Source: Desulfovibrio sp. | GTDB taxonomy: Bacteria > Desulfobacterota > Desulfovibrionia > Desulfovibrionales > Desulfovibrionaceae | NCBI GenBank assembly: GCA_031287575.1 | Contig: JAITSV010000058.1 | Coordinates: 1-64,000, forward strand | Direction: 5' to 3' | DNA length: 64,000 bases | In this document: one piece after another, positions 15,009 through 24,315 of the stretch | Numbering within the stretch: the first letter of the stretch is position 1 | Layout: every line of letters begins with the position of its first letter | Notes under the pieces: generated by a model | The model's database searches: none | Told to the model about the DNA's origin: nothing | The model's input: only the letters and a program-made list of their open reading frames with translations | Position numbers and translations under genes: made by a program

Positions 15009-16586
15009 ATGGGCCTCTCCTCATCCATGTATGCCAGCGTCTCGGGGCTGCTGAGCACCGCCGAGTCCATCAGCGTCATCGGCAACAACCTCGCCAACTC
15101 CAGCACCACGGGCTACAAGTCCATGTCCATGCTGTTCGAGGACGTGTTCTATTCCTCCATCACCACGTCCGGCGGCATCGACCAGATCGGCAACGGCTCC
15201 ACCATCTCGGCCATTGCCACGGACTTCTCGCAGGGGTCGTACCAGGACACCTCCGAGGCCATGAACATGGCCATCGCGGGAGAAGGGTACTTCATCGTCG
15301 AAGACCCCCAGAACGATGGCCAGATCTACTACACCCGCGCGGGCGACTTCACCTTCGACGACGAAGGCTACCTGACGAACTCGTCCGGCTACCAGGTGCA
15401 GGGCTGGGCCGTGGACCCGGACACGGCCACCACCAGCGACCCGTCAACCACTGGCGCCCTGGGCGACATCCAGTTGGAAAGCCGCACCTCGCCCGCATCC
15501 GCCACCACCAACGTCTCGCTGGTGGTCAACCTGGACTCGGACGGCGACGACAACTCCACCTCCACCACCGACCCGTACTTCTCGCTGCTGACCGAATGGG
15601 ACGGCAGCGCCGACGACCCCCTGGGCACCACCAAGTACGAGTACCAGACCACCATCACCGTGTACGACGAGGCCGGGTCCGCCCATGAACTGACCGTGTA
15701 TTTCGACCAGGTGGAAGACTCCACCACCGGCTCCACCACCTGGGAATACATCGTCACCATGGACCCCAGCGAAGACGTGCGCACCATCAACGGCCAGAGC
15801 GTGTCGGGCACTTCCGCCGCCGGCCTGCTGATGGCGGGCACGCTGACCTTCGACGCCACCGGCGCGCTGGTCTCGCAGACGGCCTTCACGCTCGACTCCA
15901 CGGCCACCGGAGACCTGACCGACCTTTCCAACTGGACCCTGGCGGAACTTTCCACCGACGGCCTGCCGGTGTTCGCCTGCAACTTCTCCGGTTCCGCCAA
16001 CGCCAGCACCACCGACGAGGCGGATGCCATCCAGATAGAACTGGACTTCGGCCTGTCCGCAAAATCCATCACCGACGGCTGGGACACCACCGTGACCAGC
16101 GCGGCGGACATCGGCACGGACAGCTCGCTGCTGTTCGGGTTCACCTCCACCGCCTACGACAGCGATCGCACCTCCAGCAACGATTCGGCCAGCAGCACCG
16201 ACAACTCCAGTCAGGACGGCTACGCCACCGGCTACCTGACCAGCTACTACGTGGACGAAGGCGGGGTGATCTACGGCACCTACTCCAACGGCCAGACCCA
16301 GGCGCTGTTCATCGTGGCCCTGGCCAGTTTCGACAACGACCAGGGCCTGCAACTGGAAGGCGGCAACCTGTACTCGGCCACCACGGAATCGGGCACGGCC
16401 AACATCGGTCGCGCCGGGCAGGGCATCTACGGCAGCATCTATGGGGAAAAGCTGGAGGAATCCAACGTGGACGTCTCTACCGAGATGGTCGACCTCATCG
16501 TGATGCAGCGCGCCTATCAGGCCAACAGCAAGGTCATCACCACCGTTGACGAAATGCTGCAGACCGCTCTTGGCCTGAAGCGCTAG
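15009..16586 (+). CDS. flgE: Flagellar hook protein FlgE
   Basis: This 525-residue hook subunit has the conserved N-terminal rod/hook motif (MGLSSSMYASVSGLLS, then NNLANSSTTGYKS) and C-terminal motif (SNVDVSTEMVDLIVMQRAYQ, then NSKVITTVDEMLQTALGL). These form the coiled-coil D0 core. The middle is an acidic, Ser/Thr-rich domain (about 90-450), longer than in enteric FlgE (about 400 residues in total). GGGAG precedes the ATG. It sits between flgD and flgK, matching an order of hook cap, hook and junction proteins. Confidence 0.94.
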   Translation: MGLSSSMYASVSGLLSTAESISVIGNNLANSSTTGYKSMSMLFEDVFYSSITTSGGIDQIGNGSTISAIATDFSQGSYQDTSEAMNMAIAGEGYFIVEDPQNDGQIYYTRAGDFTFDDEGYLTNSSGYQVQGWAVDPDTATTSDPSTTGALGDIQLESRTSPASATTNVSLVVNLDSDGDDNSTSTTDPYFSLLTEWDGSADDPLGTTKYEYQTTITVYDEAGSAHELTVYFDQVEDSTTGSTTWEYIVTMDPSEDVRTINGQSVSGTSAAGLLMAGTLTFDATGALVSQTAFTLDSTATGDLTDLSNWTLAELSTDGLPVFACNFSGSANASTTDEADAIQIELDFGLSAKSITDGWDTTVTSAADIGTDSSLLFGFTSTAYDSDRTSSNDSASSTDNSSQDGYATGYLTSYYVDEGGVIYGTYSNGQTQALFIVALASFDNDQGLQLEGGNLYSATTESGTANIGRAGQGIYGSIYGEKLEESNVDVSTEMVDLIVMQRAYQANSKVITTVDEMLQTALGLKR

Positions 16587-16746
16587 CGCCTTACGCAGTG
16601 CGCGCGGGGTTCGTCGACTCCGCGCGCTTCGCGACGTGCCCCCCGGCGCCGCCCGTCTCCGTCCGGGACAACGCCGGGGGGCCCCCACCCGCAACGCACG
16701 GGCCTGCCCGCCAACCCGCCAACCCGCCAATCCGTAAGGACGCGCC

Positions 16747-18819
16747 ATGTCCTCGCTCAACTCCATCTTCAACATCGGCTCCAGCGCGCTTTCCAACGCT
16801 CAGATCGGCATTTCCGTCACCAGCAACAACATCTCCAATGCCGATGTCGAGGGCTATTCGCGCCAGACGGTGCAGTACACCACGGGCCCCACCACCAGCA
16901 GCGGGGGCATCACCTATGGTTCCGGGGCGGAGGTTTCCGAAATCACCCGGCACTTCAGCTACACCGTGGAATCGCAATACCTGTCGTATAGCTCGGATTC
17001 TTCCATGTGGGAGACCATCACCTCCACGCTCTCGTCCATCGAGTCGCTGTTCGACGACAGCGATGACGAAGGCTACGACCTGTCCACCGCGCTGGACGCC
17101 TTCTGGACCAGCCTCGACGCGCTGGCGGCAGACCCGGAAAGCGAATCCGCGCGCACCGAACTGGCCGGCTACGCCGAAACGCTGACCACGCTCATCAATT
17201 CCACCAGCGACAGTCTGGAAGCCGTGCAGGAAGACCTGAACGGACAGATCGAAGACCAGGTGGACGACATCAACGACCTGCTGGACACCCTGGCAGGCCT
17301 CAACTCGCAACTGGCGGCAGACCCGGAAAACGCCACCCTGCTGGACAGCCAGGCCACCACCCTGCGCGAACTTTCCACCTATCTCGACCTTTCGGTGGTT
17401 TACGGCAATGACGGGCAGGCCACCGTGTACACCACGTCGGGCCAGACCCTGGTGCAGAACGACGTGACCTACAAGCTGGCCTACGAAGGACCGCAGGCCA
17501 CCCAGTCGCTGACGTCCGCCTCCACCTATGACGGGCAGATATATTTCGAGGGTGAGAGCAGCAACGAAATCGCCATAGAATTCGTCACCTCCGGCTCGGC
17601 GGACGGCTCTGCCAGCGCGGCCACCTACAAGGTATCTCTCGACGGCGGCGAAACCTGGCTGAGCGACGATGACGGCAACACCCTGCTGTTCACGGCATCG
17701 GGCGCGGACGACAAGGTGACCGTGGACGGGGTGTCCATCTGGTTCGGCTCCTCGTCCGACTCCAGCGCCAGCGCCAGCGGCACGCTGGCCGTGGGCGACG
17801 ATTTCACCGTCATGGCGAAGTCGGGGGTGTACTGGTACGAGACCACCTCCAGCAAGGTGAACATCACCCCCATCGACGTCACCGCGTCGGACAGCAACAA
17901 CCGCCTCTCGGGCGGCAGCCTGGCCGGGCTGCTGGCCACGCGCGACCAGTACGTGGGCGGGTACCTGGACGAACTGGACGCCCTGGCCGAGGAACTGGCC
18001 TGGCAGGTCAACTACGTGCACAGCCAGGGCGCGGGGCTGACCAACTTCTCGTCCGCCACCGCCGGAAATTCCGTGGACGACACCACGGAAGCCCTCTCCG
18101 ACAGCAGTCTTGCCTACGCCGACCGGCTGTCCTCGGGCACCCTGTCCATCTCGGTGTACGACGACGACACCGGCGAGGTGGAAACCCTCTCCTCCATCGC
18201 CATCGATCCCGCGTCGGACAGCCTGGAAGACGTGGCCGACGCCATCAACACCGCCTTTTCCGGCCAGCTCACCGCCAGCATCAGCAACGGGCAGCTCAGC
18301 ATCGCGGCAGAAGACGGCATGTCGTTCCAGTTCGCGGGCGACACCTCTGGCCTGCTCGCCGCGCTGGGCATCAACACCTTCTTCTCGGGTGACGACGCGG
18401 GCAACATCGCCGTGTCCGACGCGGTGCTGAACGACCCCAACCGGATAAACGCCGCCGTGGTGGACGCCTCGGGCGAGGTGCTTTCCGGCGATTCCACCTG
18501 CGCCAACAACCTCGCCGCCCTGGCCGACACCGACGTCACGCTGGATGCGTACGGTTCCACCAGTTCGAAAACCATCAGCGAGCACCTGGCCGCGCTGGTG
18601 GGCGACGTGGGCACCGACGTGGACACCTCGGCCCGCAAGTACACCTACTACAGCGCCCTGGCCGAAAACGCCGACAGCCTGCAACAGTCCCTTTCCGGCG
18701 TGAACACCGACGAGGAACTGATCAACCTCACCAAGTACCAGCAAGCCTACAGCGTGGCCGCGCAACTCATCCAGGTGGCCAACGAGATGTTCGACACCAT
18801 TCTTTCGCTGCGGGATTAG
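16747..18819 (+). CDS. flgK: Flagellar hook-associated protein 1 FlgK
   Basis: This 690-residue protein forms the first hook-filament junction ring. The N-terminus (SLNSIFNIGSSALSNAQIGI, SNNISNADVEGYSRQTV) and C-terminus (SGVNTDEELINLTKYQQAYS, NEMFDTIL) are typical. The central part holds a beta-type insert (about residues 260-365) with IEFVTSG and YKVSLDGGETW, which also occurs twice in FlgL. E. coli FlgK is about 550 residues, so the insert accounts for the added length. AAGGA precedes the ATG. The gene lies 160 bases after flgE and 35 before flgL. Confidence 0.93.
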   Translation: MSSLNSIFNIGSSALSNAQIGISVTSNNISNADVEGYSRQTVQYTTGPTTSSGGITYGSGAEVSEITRHFSYTVESQYLSYSSDSSMWETITSTLSSIESLFDDSDDEGYDLSTALDAFWTSLDALAADPESESARTELAGYAETLTTLINSTSDSLEAVQEDLNGQIEDQVDDINDLLDTLAGLNSQLAADPENATLLDSQATTLRELSTYLDLSVVYGNDGQATVYTTSGQTLVQNDVTYKLAYEGPQATQSLTSASTYDGQIYFEGESSNEIAIEFVTSGSADGSASAATYKVSLDGGETWLSDDDGNTLLFTASGADDKVTVDGVSIWFGSSSDSSASASGTLAVGDDFTVMAKSGVYWYETTSSKVNITPIDVTASDSNNRLSGGSLAGLLATRDQYVGGYLDELDALAEELAWQVNYVHSQGAGLTNFSSATAGNSVDDTTEALSDSSLAYADRLSSGTLSISVYDDDTGEVETLSSIAIDPASDSLEDVADAINTAFSGQLTASISNGQLSIAAEDGMSFQFAGDTSGLLAALGINTFFSGDDAGNIAVSDAVLNDPNRINAAVVDASGEVLSGDSTCANNLAALADTDVTLDAYGSTSSKTISEHLAALVGDVGTDVDTSARKYTYYSALAENADSLQQSLSGVNTDEELINLTKYQQAYSVAAQLIQVANEMFDTILSLRD

Positions 18820-18854
18820 CCGGGCACGCGCCGCCGTCCCATCAGGAGCTCACC

Positions 18855-20348
18855 ATGCGCATCTCCACCAACATGATCTACGGCAATTCGCTGAAATACA
18901 TGACCAGGCTGCAATCCGAGATCAACCGTACGACCATCCAGATGGCCACGCAGCAACGCATCAACTGCCCCTCGGACGATCCGTACGGGAGCGAGGTGGC
19001 CCTGACCAATTCCACGCTGCTCAGCCAGCTTACCCAGTACCAGAGCAACGTGGACACGGCCAAGGGCTGGCTCTCGCTGGCCGACGATACCCTGGGAGAT
19101 GCCAGCACGGTACTCACCAGCCTCATCGAACTGGCCGAACAGGCCGCCACCGGCACCCTGACCGACGCCAACCGCGAGGCCATCGCCGAAGAGGCGCGGG
19201 GACTGTACGAGCAGCTGATCACCTATGCCAACACCCAGTACAACGGGCAGTCCATCTTTGCCGGGCGCGACTCCGGGGGCACGGCCTACACCCTGGGCCT
19301 GGGGGCCACGGTGAGCGGGGCCACCCTGGCCTCCGGCGCGGGCAGCGCGGTGCTTTCCGTGGACGGCGAGGCGGACCAGAGCATCAGCATCGAATTCACC
19401 AGCGACGGCACCGTGGGAACGGACGACATCACCTACCGCTACTCCACCGACGGCGGCGACACCTGGACGGAGGCCACCCTGGCCGCAGGCGAAACCACCC
19501 TGTCCTGCGACGGGGTGGAAGTGAACATGCAGTCAGGCACCGGCGTCACCGCCGTATCCGACGACGACACCAGCGCGGGCACGCGCATTACCGTGCGCCC
19601 GGCCGCCATCTACACCGGCGATGCCGACGACGGCGCGAAGGTAACCGCCCAGAGCAATGCCGACGTCACCGCCACGCCCACCGGCACCTTCAGCAGTTCC
19701 GTGGTGGTGCGCATAGAGGGCGACACCACGGTGGCCGGCCCCGTTTCGTACAGTTATTCGACCGACGGGGGGCTCACCTGGTCCGACACCCAGAGTTCGG
19801 ACAACGGCACCCTGACCGTGCCCGGCGGCACCCTGGAACTTTCCGCAGGGGGCGGCAGCGACCTTGCGGCGAGCGACACCTTCACCATCACGTCCGACGC
19901 AACCGATCTCAACGTGCGGGTGTCCACCTCCACCAGCATCGCCATCAACAGTTGCGGGCTGGACGTGTTCGGCGGGCTCTACAGCGCGGATGGCGAAAGT
20001 TACGCCAGCACCGGCGACGACGACCTGTTCGAGGCCATCGGCGACTTCATCGGTTACCTGGAAACCAACAATCAGGAAGGCATTGCCGAAAGCCTGGAGA
20101 CCATCACGGCAGGCCAGGCCAAGATGCTTTCCGCCGCCAGCGACATCGGGGCGCGCGAAATACGCCTGGAACACATCGAAACGGCCAACACCCTGCTCAC
20201 CTCCACGGCCGAGAATGCCGTGAGCAACGTGGTGGACGCCGACACCACCGAACTGGCCACCCAGCTTTCCAAGCTGACCACCGTCTACGAGGCGGTACTG
20301 AGCACCCAGTCCGCCGTGATGAAGCTCAGCCTGCTCGATTACCTCTAG
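18855..20348 (+). CDS. flgL: Flagellar hook-associated protein 3 FlgL, enlarged
   Basis: This 497-residue protein of the second junction ring has the flagellin-like N-terminus (MRISTNMIYGNSLKYMTRLQ, TQQRINCPSDDPYGS) and C-terminus (THETANTLL-like helix ending MKLSLLDYL). Usual FlgL is 300-320 residues. The extra part (about 150-360) contains two related beta modules, with YRYSTDGGDTW near residue 193 and YSYSTDGGLTW near residue 299. It is acidic and Ser/Thr-rich. CAGGAG lies before the ATG. The gene is 35 bases from flgK, so they are co-transcribed. Confidence 0.92.
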   Translation: MRISTNMIYGNSLKYMTRLQSEINRTTIQMATQQRINCPSDDPYGSEVALTNSTLLSQLTQYQSNVDTAKGWLSLADDTLGDASTVLTSLIELAEQAATGTLTDANREAIAEEARGLYEQLITYANTQYNGQSIFAGRDSGGTAYTLGLGATVSGATLASGAGSAVLSVDGEADQSISIEFTSDGTVGTDDITYRYSTDGGDTWTEATLAAGETTLSCDGVEVNMQSGTGVTAVSDDDTSAGTRITVRPAAIYTGDADDGAKVTAQSNADVTATPTGTFSSSVVVRIEGDTTVAGPVSYSYSTDGGLTWSDTQSSDNGTLTVPGGTLELSAGGGSDLAASDTFTITSDATDLNVRVSTSTSIAINSCGLDVFGGLYSADGESYASTGDDDLFEAIGDFIGYLETNNQEGIAESLETITAGQAKMLSAASDIGAREIRLEHIETANTLLTSTAENAVSNVVDADTTELATQLSKLTTVYEAVLSTQSAVMKLSLLDYL

Positions 20349-20496
20349 CAAGGCTCCAGTCTGGCTCCTGCCTGACTCTGATCCGGCGTCGGCCAGGCTC
20401 GGGGCCGCTCCCTGGTCCGATTCATGGTCCGGCGTCAGCCCGTACCCGCCCGGCGTCCATCCCGCTCCAGCCCCCCCGGCAGCCACGGAGGCCATC

Positions 20497-22233
20497 ATGT
20501 CCGATTACTGGTCCGGCTCCATCACCTTCACCGGCCTGAACACCGGCACCGACTGGGACGAGATCATCGAGGCCCAGATGGCCGTGGAGGAATACCGCTA
20601 CAACAGCATGACCGAGAAGGAGACCGCCTACGAGGAGAAGCTGGCCGCCGTGCAGGATCTGGAAACCCAGATGACCACGCTGTACCAGACCTTGCAGGAC
20701 TACGACTCCGCCTCCGACTTCCTCACCAAGTCCGGCGCCTCGTCCGACGAATCCAGCCTGACCGTCTCGGTGGACAACGACGCCGAGGCGGGGTCGCACA
20801 ACGTGGTCATCAACCAGCTGGCCCAGAACGACATCTGGAGCAGCGACGATGGGTACGCATCCACCGACACCTCCATCACCGACACCGACCAGACCTTCTC
20901 GTTCACGTACAACGACGAGACGTACACCATCGACGTTCCGGCGGGCACCACCCTTTCGGAATTCGTCAGCCTCATCAACAACGCCAGCGGCAACAACGAC
21001 GATGTGCGCGCCAGCGTCATCAACGAGGGCAGCGCCTACCACCTGCAGATACGCGGCATGGACCTTGGCGCGGACAACACCGTGACCATCGAGGACACCG
21101 GCTTCGACGCCATGGGTCCGGACGCCTTCACCAACACCCAGCAGGCCCAGAACGCCCAGATCAAGGTGGACGGCTTTCCCGCCGACGCCGATGAATGGAT
21201 AGAACGCAGCACCAACTCCATCGACGACGTCATTGACGGGATAACCCTGCAACTGAAGTCCACCACCGACGACAGCGGCGCCACGGTAACCGTGGAACTG
21301 GACACCGACGCCATGGTCGAGGCCATAGAGACCGTGGTCAGCAGCATCAACACCATCCTGCAACTGCTCATGGACTTGCAGGACCAGGGCACCGTGTCCG
21401 ACTCGACCTCCACGGCCACGGCATCGGACTCCGACGACGACGATGACGACGACGATGACAGCGAGGCCTCTGTACTCGCCAGCAATTCCAGCCTCGACCT
21501 CATCCAGAGCAACCTGAAGAACATCCTGGCCACCAAGGGGCTGGGCTTTTCCTACTACGACGCCACCGACGAGACGGGCGACCTGTTCACCAGCCTTTCC
21601 ACCATCGGGATATCCACCGATGCCGACGAGGATTCGGAAACCTTCGGCCTGCTGGTCATCGACTACGACGAACTGGACGAGGCCATAGCGAAAGATCCGC
21701 AGGCCGTGGCCGAACTGCTGTCCGCCGACGTGACGGGCAGCACCGATTCCGACGACTTTTCCTTCGACAGCGCCATTTCCGGCACCACCCAGGCGGGGGA
21801 CTACGACGTCTCGTACCGCATCGAAAACGGCGAGATCGTGGAGGCGTACATCAACGGCAACGCCGCCTCCATCGCCGGCTGGACGCTGACCGGGGCATCC
21901 GGAGAGGACGAGTCGGGCCTGGCCATCACCGTGGACAACACGGCGGACGGCACCTACTCCGGCACCGTGTACCTGAAGCAGGGCAAGATCGGGCAGCTCA
22001 TCGACACCCTGGAGGACATGACCAGCACCGAAGGCACCCTCCAGATCATGGAGGACAGCTACCAGAGTGTGCTGGACCAACTGGCCGAATCCATCTCCAA
22101 GGAAGAGGATCGGCTGGACCTGGTGGAAAGCCGCCTGCGCACCCGTTATTCCAACCTGGAAACCCTGCTCACCAGCTACGACAACCTGTCGTCCACCATA
22201 GATTCCTTGCTGGCCTCGCTGGACAGCGACTAG
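20497..22233 (+). CDS. fliD: Flagellar filament capping protein FliD
   Basis: This 578-residue filament cap subunit helps flagellin fold at the tip. It has the FliD N-domain (GSITFTGLNTGTDWDEIIEA, QMAVEEYRYNSM), a Flagellin_IN-like region (FTYNDETYTIDVPAGTTLSE) and the C-terminal coiled coil (SISKEEDRLDLVESRLRTRY). A run of nine Asp codons (21433-21459) sits in a linker near residue 315. GGAGG precedes the ATG. It ends the plus-strand flagellar run and faces flagellin across a shared terminator. Confidence 0.93.
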   Translation: MSDYWSGSITFTGLNTGTDWDEIIEAQMAVEEYRYNSMTEKETAYEEKLAAVQDLETQMTTLYQTLQDYDSASDFLTKSGASSDESSLTVSVDNDAEAGSHNVVINQLAQNDIWSSDDGYASTDTSITDTDQTFSFTYNDETYTIDVPAGTTLSEFVSLINNASGNNDDVRASVINEGSAYHLQIRGMDLGADNTVTIEDTGFDAMGPDAFTNTQQAQNAQIKVDGFPADADEWIERSTNSIDDVIDGITLQLKSTTDDSGATVTVELDTDAMVEAIETVVSSINTILQLLMDLQDQGTVSDSTSTATASDSDDDDDDDDDSEASVLASNSSLDLIQSNLKNILATKGLGFSYYDATDETGDLFTSLSTIGISTDADEDSETFGLLVIDYDELDEAIAKDPQAVAELLSADVTGSTDSDDFSFDSAISGTTQAGDYDVSYRIENGEIVEAYINGNAASIAGWTLTGASGEDESGLAITVDNTADGTYSGTVYLKQGKIGQLIDTLEDMTSTEGTLQIMEDSYQSVLDQLAESISKEEDRLDLVESRLRTRYSNLETLLTSYDNLSSTIDSLLASLDSD

Positions 22234-22272
22234 GGCAAGGGGTTTCAGACGCGCCTGTCTGCGGCAACGCAA

Positions 22273-22301
22273 AAGGGGCCGGGCATATTGCCCGGCCCCT
22301 T
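22273..22301. terminator. Bidirectional terminator between fliD and flagellin
   Basis: AAGGGGCCGGGC (22273-22284), loop ATATT, then GCCCGGCCCCTT (22290-22301). On the minus strand the stem is followed by a TTTT run, so it mainly serves flagellin. It can also stop readthrough from fliD. Confidence 0.85.
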
Positions 22302-22374
22302 GCCATTGGTGTGTCCGTCGTTGCTCCAGAGCCGTGCAGCGGCCTGCTCCGGCCCGCTCCCCGAAAGGTCCGGG

Positions 22375-23262
22375 CTAACCGCCGATCAGCGAAAGCGCCA
22401 TCTGCGGCAGCGAGTTGGCCTGCGACAGCATGGCCACGGCGGTCTGCGCCAGCACCTGCTGCTTGGTGTACTCGGTCATTTCCATGGAGACGTCCACGTC
22501 CGAAATGCGCGATTCAGCGGCGGAAAGGTTCTCGGACTGGGTTTCGAGGTTGGTGATGGTCGCTTCCAGCCGGTTCTGCATGGCGCCCAGCGAGGCACGG
22601 ATCTGGTCCTTGGAGATGATGGCGTTGTCGATGGCTTCCAGCGCGTCCTGGGCGGCCTGCTGGGTGGAGATGCTCGCCCCGTTGCCGGTGGCGGTGTTGC
22701 CGAGGCCCAGCGACTTGGCCGACACCGAGCCGATGCGGATTTCGTAGTAATCCTGCGCGCTGTCGTTGCCCGAACCGAAGTGGATGTGCAACTGCCCCGT
22801 GGAGGTCAGGCCCGAGCCATCGTAGGACGAACTGGACAAGTTGCCGTTCAGCAGCGAAATGCCGTTGAAGTCGGTGGCACTGGCGATTCGGGTGATTTCC
22901 GAGGCCATGGCCTGGTACTCGGAATCGATGATCAGGCGCTGGTCCGAGTTGTAGGTACCGGTGGCGGCCTGTTCCGCCAGTTCCTTCATGCGGATGAGCT
23001 TTTCGTCGATGGTTTCCATGGCGCCGTCCGCCGTCTGGATCAGCGAGATGGCGTCATTGGCGTTGCGCACGCCCTGGTTCAGCGCCGTGATGTCGGAACG
23101 CATCAGTTCGCGGATGGCAAGACCGGCGGCATCGTCTGCCGCCGAATTGATGCGCAGGCCGGATGACAGGCGCTGGGTGGACTTTTCAAGCTTGTTGTAG
23201 GTCGCGTTCAGCGTATTGGCCGTGGTGAGCGCCGTAAAGTTGTTGTTGACGACGAGAGACAT
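22375..23262 (-). CDS. fliC: Flagellin
   Basis: This 295-residue filament subunit has the conserved D0/D1 N-terminus (MSLVVNNNFTALTTANTLN, RLSSGLRINSAADDAAGLAI) and C-terminus (RISDVDVSMEMTEYTKQQVL, QANSLPQMALSLI). The variable middle is short, so this is a compact flagellin. GGAGGA (23269-23274, minus strand) gives strong initiation. A sigma-28-type promoter lies about 70 bases upstream. It is transcribed towards fliD. The leader contains two ANGGA words (in AAGGATAG and ATGGAGGA), the second over the ribosome site, as in CsrA-controlled flagellin messages. Confidence 0.96.
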   Translation of the reverse strand: MSLVVNNNFTALTTANTLNATYNKLEKSTQRLSSGLRINSAADDAAGLAIRELMRSDITALNQGVRNANDAISLIQTADGAMETIDEKLIRMKELAEQAATGTYNSDQRLIIDSEYQAMASEITRIASATDFNGISLLNGNLSSSSYDGSGLTSTGQLHIHFGSGNDSAQDYYEIRIGSVSAKSLGLGNTATGNGASISTQQAAQDALEAIDNAIISKDQIRASLGAMQNRLEATITNLETQSENLSAAESRISDVDVSMEMTEYTKQQVLAQTAVAMLSQANSLPQMALSLIGG

Positions 23263-23333
23263 GAGTTTTCCTCCATGAAAAATGCACTATCCTTGTGTGC
23301 CTCTGCCATGCATGCAGCGCATGCTTGTTGACC

Positions 23334-23361
23334 TTATCGACGCCGTTACGCCGCGCTCTTA
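23334..23361 (-). promoter_or_regulatory. Sigma-28 (FliA) type promoter of flagellin
   Basis: On the minus strand GTCGATAA (23341-23334) matches seven of eight positions of the -10 box GCCGATAA. TAAG (23361-23358) lies 16 bases upstream as a -35 core, one base more than the usual spacing. It is well placed for flagellin. Confidence 0.7.
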
Positions 23362-23466
23362 ATTTTCAATTTTTCATAACCATTCGCAAAGTCACACAAT
23401 TAACGTTCATAACAGTATCTTTGCATTACTTTGCGTTGCCTGTGGCGCCTGCCTTTGGCACAAAGA

Positions 23467-23492
23467 AAAGGCCCGGAAGGTTCCGGGCCTTT
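23467..23492 (-). terminator. Terminator of the sigma-factor gene
   Basis: AAAGGCCCGGAA (23467-23478), GG, TTCCGGGCCTTT (23481-23492). On the minus strand it is followed by a T-rich CTTTTCTTTG-like end. It lies 17 bases past the stop of the sigma gene. Confidence 0.85.
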
Positions 23493-23509
23493 GCGTTGCG
23501 CGGCGCGCA

Positions 23510-24121
23510 TCACAGGCAGAAATGATGGCGCAGCCGCGCAAGGGCGTTCTGCTTCAGACTGCGCACGGTCTTGGGATGGATGTCCAGCGTGCGCGCCACT
23601 TCATCGGTATCGAGGTCATCCTGGAACAACAGCCGCAGCACCGTGCCCTGCCGCCTGCTCAGCAGCCCGGGAGGCAGGTCCAGCATCCCCCGGTCGTCCG
23701 TGATCGAAGCCGGGATCGAAGCCGGGACCGAAGCCGGCGCCTCGGCCCACAGCCGCTCGGCCAGTTCCTCTTCCAGTTCCGGGGTATAGGGAACCTGCCG
23801 CCCCATTCGTTCGGTGCGCCGCGCACGCAGGCAATCGAGCGCGGTGGACCGGGCCACCACGGTCAGCCAGGTGGACAACCCGGCCCGGGCGGGATCGTAG
23901 GTGGACATCAGATGAAACCCATCGCCCACCAGACGGCAGAAAACTTCCTGCGTCACGTCCTGCGGGTCGAGCCCGGCAGCATCCCCGCCATTCCACTGAA
24001 GGGTGTAGTGCACGGCCTTGTGGATCACCGGGGCATAGGCAGACACGAAACGGCGCCATGCCTTTCCGTCGCCGGTCATGCATGCCGCTATATCCGTAGT
24101 GGTTCCTGTATTGGCTTCCAT
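23510..24121 (-). CDS. ECF-like RNA polymerase sigma factor (sigma-70 family, regions 2 and 4)
   Basis: This 203-residue protein has region 2 (about 15-105: DPQDVTQEVFCRLV, LSTWLTVVARSTALDCLRARR) and region 4 (about 145-200: LSRRQGTVLRLLFQDDLDTD, ARTLDIHPKTVRSLKQNALA). A linker between them contains Pro-Ala-Ser repeats encoded by three tandem 12-bp units (23702-23737). ECF-type factors direct transcription of stress or envelope regulons. The start is the second of two close ATGs, where GGAG has six-base spacing. No anti-sigma gene is next to it. The ZAS-like protein at 13973 is the only candidate in the window. It sits between flagellin and a CpxRA-like pair, and its regulon is unknown. Confidence 0.85.
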   Translation of the reverse strand: MEANTGTTTDIAACMTGDGKAWRRFVSAYAPVIHKAVHYTLQWNGGDAAGLDPQDVTQEVFCRLVGDGFHLMSTYDPARAGLSTWLTVVARSTALDCLRARRTERMGRQVPYTPELEEELAERLWAEAPASVPASIPASITDDRGMLDLPPGLLSRRQGTVLRLLFQDDLDTDEVARTLDIHPKTVRSLKQNALARLRHHFCL

Positions 24122-24257
24122 CTTCATCTCCAGTCGTGCGTTCTGTGGAACCGGAATTGCGGCAACCGGGTCCATGCACCACGCCGGAAATTGTGGAAAA
24201 GCCAAGTCCCGTACATGACGGGTTGTCATTATCCATACGCGAGGGCACCCACATTGT

Positions 24258-24270
24258 CCGTTCAGAACGG
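24258..24270. promoter_or_regulatory. Palindrome CCGTTC-A-GAACGG between sigma gene and response regulator
   Basis: A perfect 6-bp dyad around one central base lies in the divergent intergenic region, 137 bases from the sigma gene start and 137 from the response-regulator start. It could be an operator for either gene. No known regulator is assigned. Confidence 0.4.
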
Positions 24271-24300
24271 GTAGTGTTTTGAAAGCATCGGACACATTGG

Positions 24301-24315
24301 TTTACATTGTTTTAC
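24301..24315. promoter_or_regulatory. CpxR-box-like site TTTAC-N5-TTTAC
   Basis: TTTAC-ATTGT-TTTAC is the exact complement of the CpxR consensus GTAAA-N5-GTAAA. It lies 92 bases before a CpxR-like response-regulator gene, which fits autoregulation. A second such site occurs at 27251-27265. Confidence 0.6.
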
